Shown here: piece by piece, positions 5,855 through 13,684 of the stretch
Position numbering within the stretch: position 1 is the stretch's first letter
Layout of the letters: every line of letters starts with the position of its first letter
DNA from: Bacteroidota bacterium
GTDB taxonomy: Bacteria; Bacteroidota; Bacteroidia; Chitinophagales; Chitinophagaceae
Reading direction: 5' to 3'
NCBI GenBank assembly: GCA_023396345.1
Contig: JAEWWO010000353.1
Location: forward strand, 1 to 15,062
Length of the DNA: 15,062 nt
Translations under genes and position numbers: made by a program
Notes under the pieces: generated by a model
What the model was told of the DNA's origin: nothing
The model's database searches: none
The model's input: only the letters and a program-made list of their open reading frames with translations

Positions 5855-7477
5855 ATGCGGTTTTGTTTTCTTATGCTATTATTTTCTATGACTATTTCAT
5901 GTAATACTATGAACAGAGCGGATTTGCTGGTGTACAACGCAGTAATTTATACAGTAGATAGTTTGTTTACCGTGCAGGAGGCAATGGTAATTAAAGACGG
6001 GAAAATTCTGGAAACAGGCAGTTATGCTGATTTGAAAAATAAATACGAACCTGTTGAGGAACTTGATGCAAAAGGACAATTTATTTATCCGGGATTTAAC
6101 GATGCACATGCACATTTTGTTGGTTATGCTTTAAGTTTGAGAAAGGTTAATCTTACAGAAACAAAAAGCTGGAAAGAAGCGGTAGAGAGGGTTGTAGCTT
6201 TTGCAGAAAAAAATCCTGATGGCTGGATTACAGGCAGAGGCTGGGATCAAAACGACTGGGAGGTAAAGGCTTTTCCTGATAACAATTTGCTGAATGAATT
6301 TTTTCCTGACCGTCCGGTTATGCTCACGCGTATTGATGGGCATGCTTTAATTGCCAATGACGACGCACTAAAAGCAGCAGGTTTGCAGGCTACAGATAAA
6401 ATCAGCGGAGGAGAAATAATGGTAAGCGAAGGAAAAATGACGGGCGTGCTGATAGATAATGCCATGAATGCTTTAACTGCCAAAGTTCCGGAGCCGTCTG
6501 AAACGCTGATGCAGTCTGCATTGCAGGAAGCGCAGAAAAATTGTTTTGCTTTGGGAATCACCTCTTTAACTGACTGCGGTTTAAGTTATAAAGATGTGGA
6601 GTTTTTGCAGAAAATGTATAAAAATGATTCTCTTCAAATGCGTATGAATGTGATGCTGAGCGATGCAGAAGAAAATTATATCTGGTTAAAAAACAATGGC
6701 ATTATTGATGAAGATTATTTAGTGGTAAGAAGTTTTAAATTGTTTGCCGATGGTGCTTTGGGGTCAAGAGGTGCGTGTTTGCTAAAGCCTTATCATGATG
6801 CGCCTCACACACATGGATTGATGCTGCAATCGTTGGCACATTTTGACAGTGTAGCTGCTGAAATAAGCAAGAACGGCTGGCAGATGGCAACGCACGCTAT
6901 CGGCGATAGTGCTAACAGAGAAATACTGCGTATATATGCTAAGTATCTGCAGGGAGAAAATAATAAACGTTGGCGCATAGAACATGCGCAAATTGTTGAC
7001 AGTACAGATTTTAATTTGTTTGCAAAATACAATATTGTTCCTTCGGTACAACCTACACATGCCACATCAGATATGTACTGGGCTACAGACAGGCTTGGAG
7101 AAGAACGCATAAAAACTGCATACGCCTATAAGCAATTACTCGCACAGAACAGTTGGATACCATTAGGTACAGATTTTCCGGTAGAAGATATTTCTCCTTT
7201 TAAAACTTTTTATGCTGCCGTATTCAGACAGGATGCACAGGCTTTACCGGCTGATGGTTTTCAAAAAGAAAACGCTTTGACAAGAGAAGAAACTATTCGT
7301 GGTATGACGATATGGGCTGCAAAGGCTTCTTTTGAAGAGGATAAAAAAGGTTCTCTGGAAGCGGGTAAACTGGCTGATTTTATTATCTTAGATAAAGACC
7401 TGATGAAATGTACTGCTGAAGAAGTTTTGCAAACTAAAGTTATTGCAACGTACACAGGAGGCAGAAGAGTTTTCTAA
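5855..7477 (+). CDS. YtcJ-like amidohydrolase (amidohydrolase_3 family), lipoprotein
   Basis: A 540-residue metal-dependent hydrolase of the YtcJ/amidohydrolase_3 family. The N-terminus MRFCFLMLLFSMTISC is a lipoprotein-like signal with C16 as the lipidated residue, so the enzyme is probably membrane-anchored outside the cytoplasm. Metal and active-site motifs: NDAHAHF (H85, H87), FADGALGSRGA (297-307) preceded by K295, ATHAIGD (H347), RIEHAQ (H377) and LGTDFPVE (D440). The C-terminal GSLEAGKLADFIILDKD (499-515) is the usual amidohydrolase closing motif. The substrate is unknown; the family hydrolyses amide or related C-N bonds. The ATG at 5855 is preferred over that at 5798 because it follows the tpx terminator and gives a normal signal peptide. 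The next gene follows after 17 nt and is probably co-transcribed. Confidence 0.88.
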   Translation: MRFCFLMLLFSMTISCNTMNRADLLVYNAVIYTVDSLFTVQEAMVIKDGKILETGSYADLKNKYEPVEELDAKGQFIYPGFNDAHAHFVGYALSLRKVNLTETKSWKEAVERVVAFAEKNPDGWITGRGWDQNDWEVKAFPDNNLLNEFFPDRPVMLTRIDGHALIANDDALKAAGLQATDKISGGEIMVSEGKMTGVLIDNAMNALTAKVPEPSETLMQSALQEAQKNCFALGITSLTDCGLSYKDVEFLQKMYKNDSLQMRMNVMLSDAEENYIWLKNNGIIDEDYLVVRSFKLFADGALGSRGACLLKPYHDAPHTHGLMLQSLAHFDSVAAEISKNGWQMATHAIGDSANREILRIYAKYLQGENNKRWRIEHAQIVDSTDFNLFAKYNIVPSVQPTHATSDMYWATDRLGEERIKTAYAYKQLLAQNSWIPLGTDFPVEDISPFKTFYAAVFRQDAQALPADGFQKENALTREETIRGMTIWAAKASFEEDKKGSLEAGKLADFIILDKDLMKCTAEEVLQTKVIATYTGGRRVF

Positions 7478-7494
7478 AATAAAAATTAATATAC

Positions 7495-8796
7495 ATGTAC
7501 AGATATATTTTTTTACTGCTAACACTCGCATCAATTATGAATGAGAATATACATGCGCAATCCAACTATACAAAATGGTTTACTGAAGAGTTTTTGAGTT
7601 CTGTAGATAATAAAGATTTTCAAAAGATATTGAATGAGCCGGATAAATACAGATTGCAGATTATTTATACGCAAATAGACAGAGATAAAAATAATCAACC
7701 TGCTTTTACCAACCACTATTTTAATGTAAATGAGCAGATGTATTTTAATCCTGCATCAACTGTGAAGTTTCCGCTCGCTTTGTTATCACTCGATAAACTC
7801 AACCGTTTGAAAGAACAGAATATTTCTAAATATACTCGGATTGCTTTTGACAGTGCATACAGCAAGCAGACAAAAATGACCGAAGATAAAACTTCTGAAA
7901 ATGGTTATCCATCCATCGCTCATTACATTAAGAAAGCTTTTTTGGTGAGTGATAATGATGCTTATAACAGAATGTACGAATTTGTTGGTCAGCAGGAAAT
8001 CAACCGTAGTCTGCATTCCAAAGGATATGATAATGTACGCATCATGCACAGGTTTGTGCCGATGAGTATCGATGAAAATCGGCATACCAATCCGGTGAGT
8101 TTTTATGATGAGAATGGGAATGTTTTATTTGCACAACCCATGCTTTTCAATCAGGATGCTTTTGATCACAGCCGCGATGAAAAACTGGGTAATGCCTATA
8201 TGGATGCCAATGACAATATTGTACAAAAGCCTTTTGACTTCTCAACAAAAAACAGAATGGCTTTGGAAGAATTGCACAATATTATGCGTTCGGTTATGTT
8301 TCCTGAAAGTGTAAAACCTTCTCAGCGATTTCATCTTACACAGGAAGACTATACCTTTCTTTATCATTATTTATCGCAGTTTCCGGGCGAGACTAATTAT
8401 CCTAAATATGATGGTGAAAAGTTTTATGATTCGTTTGTGAAGTTCTTTTTTCGCGACAGCACACACAAAACTTTACCTGAAGGCGTAAGAGTGTTTAACA
8501 AAGTTGGCTGGGCATACGGCTTTCTTACAGATATATCTTATGTTGCAGACTTTAAAAACAATGTTGAATATTTGCTTTCAGCCACAATTTATGTAAACGA
8601 GGATGGTATCTTGAACGATGGGAATTATGAATATGAATCAACCGGACATCCTTTTTTCTTTCACCTCGGTAAATCGATTTATGAACACGAACTGCAAAGA
8701 GAACGTAAGAATACACCCAATCTTGACAGATTTAAAGTTAATTATGAAAAACGCTTAAACGATGACAGGGCAACGATTACAGAAGTAGACAATTAA
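7495..8796 (+). CDS. Exported serine hydrolase, class A beta-lactamase-like fold
   Basis: A 433-residue protein with a signal peptide (residues 1-22, HAQ before the cleavage point). It carries the penicillin-recognising motif set: STVK (S88, K91) in NPASTVKFPLALL, SDN (152-154) in LVSDNDAYNRM, and KVG (336-338) in FNKVGWAYGFLTDISYV in place of KTG. The SDN-to-KVG distance is 182 residues, versus roughly 100 in class A beta-lactamases, so an extra segment of about 80 residues lies in between. The omega-loop Glu needed for deacylation is not recognisable; the corresponding stretch reads SIDENRHTNP (191-200). It is therefore more likely a periplasmic peptidase/esterase-like hydrolase than a resistance enzyme. 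It starts 17 nt after the amidohydrolase, suggesting one transcript. Its stop lies 6 nt from the stop of the convergent lipoprotein gene. Confidence 0.8.
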   Translation: MYRYIFLLLTLASIMNENIHAQSNYTKWFTEEFLSSVDNKDFQKILNEPDKYRLQIIYTQIDRDKNNQPAFTNHYFNVNEQMYFNPASTVKFPLALLSLDKLNRLKEQNISKYTRIAFDSAYSKQTKMTEDKTSENGYPSIAHYIKKAFLVSDNDAYNRMYEFVGQQEINRSLHSKGYDNVRIMHRFVPMSIDENRHTNPVSFYDENGNVLFAQPMLFNQDAFDHSRDEKLGNAYMDANDNIVQKPFDFSTKNRMALEELHNIMRSVMFPESVKPSQRFHLTQEDYTFLYHYLSQFPGETNYPKYDGEKFYDSFVKFFFRDSTHKTLPEGVRVFNKVGWAYGFLTDISYVADFKNNVEYLLSATIYVNEDGILNDGNYEYESTGHPFFFHLGKSIYEHELQRERKNTPNLDRFKVNYEKRLNDDRATITEVDN

Positions 8797-8802
8797 TATA
8801 TT

Positions 8803-9256
8803 CTATCTGTACATACCATCATTTATTTTGTAAAAATCATAATAATAAGTATAACTATTTCCGTTTATTTCAGCTCTGAATCTGCGGGAAGACATAAAGT
8901 AAACATCGTCAAATAACTCGGTAAGCATTACTCTGTTGTTGCTGTCAGTAACGGTAACGGAAAGAGAGGAAACTCTTTCGCTGCCTCCGTCATAGTCATC
9001 AATATAGCGGGAATTCATCTTCCATTTACCAAAATATTTTTCTCTTGAACTCATTTCGTATTCCAGATCCATCTTCATAAAAAGTGAAAACACCTCTGTC
9101 AAAAATAACTTCTCTTGAGCCAATGCCAATTTTTGTAATTTCTGCAAGTTCCCATGTGCCAACGATTCTGCGTTCGGGAGACCAGAACATATCCTTTGTG
9201 CAGGATGATAAAAATAAAAAGAATCCAACGGCAATAAATGATAAATACTTCTTCAT
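8803..9256 (-). pseudogene. Frameshifted small lipoprotein, lipocalin-like
   Basis: Two overlapping minus-strand frames together make one sensible protein. The first starts at the ATG at 9256: MKKYLSFIAVGFFLFLSSC is a lipoprotein signal (lipidated C19), followed by RRIVGTWELAEITKIG and VFTFYEDGSG, the pattern of lipocalin-like domains. It then runs into a stop at about 9026. The second frame continues with YEMSSREKYFGKWKMNSRYIDDY and further beta-strand-like sequence to the stop at 8803. Dropping one A from GGAATAC (one of the two T's at 9061-9062 on the plus strand) joins them in frame, giving about 150 residues. It may be a real inactivated gene, a recent mutation, or a sequencing or assembly error. 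Function unknown; similar lipoproteins are common and poorly studied in Bacteroidetes. Confidence 0.75.
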
Positions 9257-9400
9257 TGTAAAACAGATTAAATATACAAAACTGAAAGACATATAGTCAG
9301 ACTGCTAAATATGTTAATGGATTAAAAAAACTAAAAATAATTTAAACAAATTTTAGAGTATTGTTTTTACAAAGCTTATTTTTGGACTAAAATAAAAACT
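9257..9400. other. Divergent intergenic region
   Basis: This 144-nt AT-rich gap separates the frameshifted lipoprotein (minus) from the DUF1080 gene (plus). It contains a good -7 box for the DUF1080 gene (9377-9384) and only a one-mismatch candidate for the lipoprotein on the minus strand (CAAAACTG on plus, near 9278). Nothing else is recognisable. Confidence 0.4.
9377..9384 (+). promoter_or_regulatory. DUF1080 gene promoter -7 element
   Basis: TATTTTTG matches TAnnTTTG and ends 16 nt before the ATG at 9401, implying a leader of about 10 nt. A TTG at 9361-9363 is too close (13 nt) to be a standard -33 element. Confidence 0.5.
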
Positions 9401-10120
9401 ATGAAATACTTAAAGTTGTCTTTAGTCTTTTTAATATCATCTATTATCCTTTCTGCCTGTTCCTCAGCAAATATCGGTTCGGGTAAAGGTAAGTGGATTT
9501 CTCTTTTCAACGGAAAAGATTTTACAGGATGGCGTCAGGTGAATGGTGCAGGAATGCCGGACAACTGGGTGATTGAAGACGGTACTATGAAGGTCTTTAC
9601 GGCTAAAGGAAAACAAGCCGGTCACGGAGCCGGAGGAGATATTATTTTTGCAGATAAAAAATTTAAAAACTTTGAGTTGTCTCTCGACTGGAAGTCAAGT
9701 CCCATGGGCAATTCAGGGATATTTTATAATGTAAGAGAAGTGCCGGGCAAACCTATTTATTATGCGGCTCCTGAAATTCAGATACTTGATAACGACAATG
9801 CTACCGACAATAAAGTGGCATCGCATTTGGCAGGTTCTTTATATGATATGATTGCAGCCGATCCTAAGTCTGCAAAACCTGCCGGAAGCTGGAACAATAT
9901 TGTAGTGCGCGTTAAAGATGGTAATGTGGTGCACATACAAAACGGAATGGAAGTGGTAAAATATACCCTGTGGACACCGGAATGGGATGCGCTTGTAGAG
10001 AACAGTAAATTCAAACATTTCCCCGGGTTTACAGAAGGCATACCTACGGAAGGATTTATAGGATTGCAGGATCACGGATACACCATCTGGTTTAAGGATA
10101 TTAAAATAAGAGAGCTGTAA
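9401..10120 (+). CDS. DUF1080 (3-keto-disaccharide hydrolase domain) lipoprotein
   Basis: A 239-residue lipoprotein: MKYLKLSLVFLISSIILSAC ends in a good lipobox with C20 lipidated. The rest is one domain of the DUF1080/3-keto-disaccharide hydrolase family, a concanavalin-like beta-sandwich. Visible hallmarks are WISLFNGKDFTGWRQ (32-46), NWVIEDGTMKV (55-65), FELSLDWKSSPMGNSGIFYNV (91-111), PEIQILDND (124-132), AGSLYDMI (144-151), WNNIVVRVKDGNVVHIQNG (164-182) and the closing GFIGLQDHGYTIWFKDIKI (218-236). Members studied in Bacteroidetes act on 3-keto-glucosides or glycans; the substrate here cannot be inferred. The protein probably faces the periplasm or cell surface. It converges on uvrB with only 3 nt between stops and no visible terminator. 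Confidence 0.9.
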   Translation: MKYLKLSLVFLISSIILSACSSANIGSGKGKWISLFNGKDFTGWRQVNGAGMPDNWVIEDGTMKVFTAKGKQAGHGAGGDIIFADKKFKNFELSLDWKSSPMGNSGIFYNVREVPGKPIYYAAPEIQILDNDNATDNKVASHLAGSLYDMIAADPKSAKPAGSWNNIVVRVKDGNVVHIQNGMEVVKYTLWTPEWDALVENSKFKHFPGFTEGIPTEGFIGLQDHGYTIWFKDIKIREL

Positions 10121-10123
10121 TTT

Positions 10124-12172
10124 TTATTTCATTCTTTTTAATTGCTCCTGCAAAGCAAACATTTCGTCACGTAGTTTAGCTGCTTCCATAAAGTCCATAT
10201 CCTTAGCGGCTTTATTCATGCGCTTTTTAACCTGTTCAATTTCTTTCTCTACCTGAGGAATAGTTTTCTTTTTACCGTATTCTTCAGCTTTTTCCGCTGC
10301 GATACTTTGATTAATATCCTGATCATAGCCGATAGCGTTGGGTTTATTTTCGTCAAAGCCCTTGATGTCAAGAACCGAAGTTTGTGCAAAAACCTGTTCT
10401 TTTGTTTTTGATACCGTTGTCGGTGTAATGTTGTGTTCAATATTATGCGCAATTTGTTTTTCGCGGCGTCTGTTGGTTTCATCAATGGTGCGCTGCATAC
10501 TGTCGGTAATTTTATCGGCATAAAAAATAACTTTACCTTCTACGTTTCTTGCGGCGCGCCCTGCCGTTTGAGTAAGAGAACGTTCATTACGCAGAAAACC
10601 TTCCTTGTCAGCATCTAAAATAGCAACCAGTGAGACCTCCGGCAAATCAAGCCCTTCACGCAAAAGATTTACACCAACCAGCACATCAATTTCTCCCAGA
10701 CGAAGCTGTCTTAATATTTCTACACGGTCAAGTGTATGCACTTCACTGTGTATATATTTGGAGCGAATGTTGATGCGTTGTAGATATTTATCCATTTCTT
10801 CTGCCATACGTTTCGTAAGAGTAGTTACCAAAACACGTCCGCCTTTTTTTACCTGCTGATCAATCTCTTCCAGCAAATCATCAATCTGATTAAAACTGGG
10901 TCTTATCTCAATTGGCGGATCCAATAATCCTGTAGGACGCACCACCTGCTCCACCACAATGCCTTCTGTTCTTGCCAGTTCGTATTCTCCCGGAGTTGCA
11001 GACACAAAAACAGTTTGACCAATCATGCTTTCAAATTCCTGAAAATTCAGCGGACGGTTATCCATGGCACTCGGCAGGCGAAAACCATATTCTACCAATG
11101 TTAATTTTCTGCTTCTGTCGCCACCGTACATGCCTGAAATCTGCGGTACTGTTTGATGGCTTTCATCAATGATGCAAATAAAATCTTTTGGAAAATAATC
11201 GAGCAAACAGAAAGGACGTGTTCCCGGATTTCTTCTGTCAAAAAATCGCGAATAATTTTCTATACCATTGCAATATCCCAGTTCGCGCATCATTTCAAGA
11301 TCATATTCTACACGTTCTTTTATGCGTTGTGCTTCCAGCAACTTATTGATACTGGTAAAGTATTGTACCTGTGCCTGCATTTCGTCCTGAATTTCATACA
11401 TAATTTGCTGCATCATGTCTTTAGGAGCGAGGTATAAATTAGCAGGAAAAATGGCTGCGTTATCAATTTTTTCAATGCGCTTATTCGTAATGGTATCAAT
11501 ACTTTCAATAGATTCTATTTCATCATCAAAAAAACTAATTCTGTATCCGTAATCCACATAAGGCAGATTAATGTCTACCGTATCTCCTTTTACTCTGAAA
11601 GTACCGCGTGAGAAATCTGTTTGCGTGCGATTATATAAAGCGTTAACCAAATCGTGCAGAAATCCTTGTCTGGAAATTGTCTGACCTTTTTGTATGCGTA
11701 TGATGCCGCTGGCAAATTCTGTAGGGTTGCCCATACCGTAAATACAGCTTACACTGGCTACAACAACAATGTCTCTTCTTCCGGAAAGCAGTTGTGCCGT
11801 GGCTTGCAGCCGAAGTTTGTCCAGCTCTTCATTAATGCTTAAATCTTTTTCTATATACGTATTTGTTACCGGCATAAAAGCTTCAGGCTGATAATAATCG
11901 TAATAACTTACAAAGTAACCCACAGCGTTATCAGGAAAAAATTGTCTGAACTCGCCATACAACTGAGCTACCAGCGTTTTGTTATGCGTCAACACGAGCG
12001 TAGGGCGCTGTACGTTTTGTATGACGTTGGCCATGGTAAATGTTTTACCCGAACCGGTTACGCCAAGCAAAGTCTGAAAATGTTCACCGTTGTTGATACC
12101 TTCTGTAAGCTGCCTGATGGCTTCCGGCTGGTCTCCTGATGGCTGATAAGCTGAATGTAGTTTAAATTGCAT
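10124..12172 (-). CDS. uvrB: Excinuclease ABC subunit UvrB
   Basis: A 682-residue DNA-repair helicase-like protein, full length for UvrB. It verifies damage after loading by UvrA and recruits UvrC in nucleotide excision repair. Motifs: Walker A GVTGSGKT (37-44), the beta-hairpin VSYYDYYQPEAF (88-99), Walker B IIDESH (334-339), FVSATPGEYE (389-398), the GVNLLREGLDLPEV region (500-512), QTAGRAARNVEGKVI (535-549) and a C-terminal UVR domain (about 640-682; MDFMEAAKLRDEMFALQEQL) that contacts UvrC. Nothing is missing or altered. The ATG at 12172 has a -7 box 6-13 nt upstream, so the transcript would be leaderless or nearly so. It diverges from the LutC-like gene. No LexA-type box could be recognised by eye. 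Confidence 0.98.
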   Translation of the reverse strand: MQFKLHSAYQPSGDQPEAIRQLTEGINNGEHFQTLLGVTGSGKTFTMANVIQNVQRPTLVLTHNKTLVAQLYGEFRQFFPDNAVGYFVSYYDYYQPEAFMPVTNTYIEKDLSINEELDKLRLQATAQLLSGRRDIVVVASVSCIYGMGNPTEFASGIIRIQKGQTISRQGFLHDLVNALYNRTQTDFSRGTFRVKGDTVDINLPYVDYGYRISFFDDEIESIESIDTITNKRIEKIDNAAIFPANLYLAPKDMMQQIMYEIQDEMQAQVQYFTSINKLLEAQRIKERVEYDLEMMRELGYCNGIENYSRFFDRRNPGTRPFCLLDYFPKDFICIIDESHQTVPQISGMYGGDRSRKLTLVEYGFRLPSAMDNRPLNFQEFESMIGQTVFVSATPGEYELARTEGIVVEQVVRPTGLLDPPIEIRPSFNQIDDLLEEIDQQVKKGGRVLVTTLTKRMAEEMDKYLQRINIRSKYIHSEVHTLDRVEILRQLRLGEIDVLVGVNLLREGLDLPEVSLVAILDADKEGFLRNERSLTQTAGRAARNVEGKVIFYADKITDSMQRTIDETNRRREKQIAHNIEHNITPTTVSKTKEQVFAQTSVLDIKGFDENKPNAIGYDQDINQSIAAEKAEEYGKKKTIPQVEKEIEQVKKRMNKAAKDMDFMEAAKLRDEMFALQEQLKRMK

Positions 12173-12177
12173 TAAAG

Positions 12178-12185
12178 CAAAGTTA
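12178..12185 (-). promoter_or_regulatory. uvrB promoter -7 element
   Basis: On the minus strand this reads TAACTTTG, a perfect TAnnTTTG match. It lies only 5 nt from the uvrB ATG, so transcription would begin at or next to the start codon. That points to a leaderless mRNA, or to a true start slightly inside the frame, though the family-typical N-terminus FKLHSAYQPSGDQPEAI supports the annotated ATG. Confidence 0.5.
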
Positions 12186-12219
12186 GGATAAATGATAATA
12201 GTCTTGTTAATAAATGAAC

Positions 12220-12231
12220 TAAAAGCTTTTA
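12220..12231. promoter_or_regulatory. Palindrome in uvrB-lutC divergent region
   Basis: TAAAAGCTTTTA is a 12-bp perfect palindrome in the 117-nt region between uvrB and the LutC-like gene, about 50 nt before the inferred LutC transcript start. It could be an operator, but such AT-rich palindromes arise easily by chance. Confidence 0.2.
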
Positions 12232-12257
12232 TAAGGTTATATTAAAAATTCATTGCT

Positions 12258-12265
12258 TAAATTTG
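12258..12265 (+). promoter_or_regulatory. lutC-like gene promoter -7 element
   Basis: TAAATTTG is a perfect match to TAnnTTTG. The longest open frame of the downstream gene starts on the last bases of this box (TTG at 12263), which cannot be transcribed from this promoter. A start at the TTG at 12290 leaves a leader of about 18 nt. Confidence 0.55.
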
Positions 12266-12289
12266 CTTTTAATAATAAATAATAAAGAC

Positions 12290-12919
12290 TTGGCAGCAAG
12301 AGATAATATATTAAGCAGAATTAAAAATGCTTTAAAGAAACCGGTAGAAAAACCTTTTCCGGATATACAGACAGATGATGTAAGCGTTGTTTTTCCCAAA
12401 GAAACGGAAAACCTTGATGTGCTGTTTGCTGAAAATTTTAAAAATACACAGGGACAATTTATTTATTGTACCGATGAAACAGATTTTGTAAACAAACTTG
12501 CAGGATTGGCAACCAATAACGAGTGGAGCAGAATTTATTGCCGCGAAAGTGAAATAATTAATCTGATTCAGCAGCACGGATTTCACAAACTGGCTTTTAG
12601 TAATATGGCAGATTCGCCCGCCGCAATAACTTCCTGCGAAGCATTGATTGCAAGAACCGGAAGTATTTTACTGAGCAGTGCATTGCAGAGCGGACGCACC
12701 ACCAGTGTTTACACACCTATTCATATTTGTGTGGCTTACACCAGTCAGGTAGTATACGATATAGCCGACGGATTAAAAATTCTGGAAAGTAAATATGACA
12801 GAATTCCATCGATGGTAACACTGGCAACGGGCCCCAGCCGTACCGCAGATATAGAGAAGACGTTGGTTGTAGGCATACACGGGCCACAAAAAGTTTTTTG
12901 TTTCCTGATTGAAAAATAA
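12290..12919 (+). CDS. LutC/YkgG-like LUD domain protein
   Basis: A 209-residue single-domain protein of the LUD family. LutC is one of three subunits (LutABC) of an L-lactate oxidation complex. The hallmark is near the C-terminus: LATGPSRTADIEKTLVVGIHGP (178-199). The GSILLSS...GRTTSVYTPIHICVA segment (about 124-149) is also typical. I place the start at the TTG at 12290, giving MAARDNILSRIKNALKKP, which fits the usual LutC N-terminus (a short ARxxILxxIRxAL helix). The longer frame from the TTG at 12263 overlaps the promoter box. LutA and LutB, the iron-sulfur partners, are absent here, so a role in lactate metabolism is uncertain; the partners may lie elsewhere. Its stop codon is directly followed by the ATG of the lpxH-like gene, indicating an operon. 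Confidence 0.82.
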   Translation: MAARDNILSRIKNALKKPVEKPFPDIQTDDVSVVFPKETENLDVLFAENFKNTQGQFIYCTDETDFVNKLAGLATNNEWSRIYCRESEIINLIQQHGFHKLAFSNMADSPAAITSCEALIARTGSILLSSALQSGRTTSVYTPIHICVAYTSQVVYDIADGLKILESKYDRIPSMVTLATGPSRTADIEKTLVVGIHGPQKVFCFLIEK

Positions 12920-13684
12920 ATGCAGCAAGCACCGGACAACGATAAAAAAATATATTTCTTATCCGATTTTCATCTGGGTGCGCCCGACTATTCTTCGAGC
13001 CTGCAAAGAGAAAAGAAGATTGTGCAATTTCTTGAAAGTATAAAAAACAATTGTGCTGAAATTTTTATTCTGGGCGATATTTTTGATTTCTGGTTTGAAT
13101 ATAAAAACGTAATTCCCAAAGGCTATACCCGATTGCTGGGTAAGCTGGCTGAAATTACCGACAGCGGCATTCCTGTGCATTTATTCATCGGCAATCATGA
13201 TATGTGGATGAAGAGCTATTTCCATGAAGAATTAAACATACCGGTGTATTTTGAGCCTAAAGAGTTTGAACGATCCGGCAAACATTTTTTAATTGGTCAT
13301 GGCGATGGATTAGGTCCCGGAGACAAAGGATATAAATTTTTAAAAAAGGTTTTCAGAAATAAAGCCTGCCAGTATTTGTTCGGCGCATTACATCCTTCAT
13401 GGGGAATTGGGCTGGCTAATTATTTCAGCAGAAAAAGCCGTGCTAAAACCGGAGCTGCTGATAGCGTGTGGCAGGGCGAAGAAAAAGAGTGGCTGGTGAT
13501 TTATGCAAAAGAATATCTGGAGAAAAAACCTATTGACTTCTTTGTTTTTGGTCATCGTCATTATCCGGTTATCGTAGAATTGAACAATAAAAGTAAATAT
13601 ATTAATCTTGGCGACTGGATTACAAATTTTACTTATGCAGCATTTGACGGTGAAGAAATCTTACTGAAAAAATGGGAAGTATGA
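12920..13684 (+). CDS. lpxH: UDP-2,3-diacylglucosamine hydrolase, LpxH-like
   Basis: A 254-residue calcineurin-type metallophosphoesterase. Metal-binding motifs are all present: SDFHLG (15-20; D16, H18), GDIFDFW (52-58; D53), GNHD (91-94; N92, H93), GHGD (126-129; H127) and GHRH (211-214). LpxH hydrolyses UDP-2,3-diacylglucosamine to lipid X in lipid A synthesis, on the cytoplasmic side of the inner membrane. The LPSW-like HPSWGIGLANYFSRKSR segment (158-174) is typical of the LpxH group found in Bacteroidetes. The ATG at 12920 follows the LutC stop with no gap, and the next gene overlaps its stop as ATGA, so the three genes are probably translated from one message. Identity as a metallophosphoesterase is firm; the LpxH assignment rests on motif pattern and length. 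Confidence 0.88.
   Translation: MQQAPDNDKKIYFLSDFHLGAPDYSSSLQREKKIVQFLESIKNNCAEIFILGDIFDFWFEYKNVIPKGYTRLLGKLAEITDSGIPVHLFIGNHDMWMKSYFHEELNIPVYFEPKEFERSGKHFLIGHGDGLGPGDKGYKFLKKVFRNKACQYLFGALHPSWGIGLANYFSRKSRAKTGAADSVWQGEEKEWLVIYAKEYLEKKPIDFFVFGHRHYPVIVELNNKSKYINLGDWITNFTYAAFDGEEILLKKWEV

Noticed and set aside
7495..8796. A class A beta-lactamase resistance gene
   Set aside because: The deacylating Glu is not visible, KTG is KVG and the spacing is far too long; serine hydrolase is the safer call.
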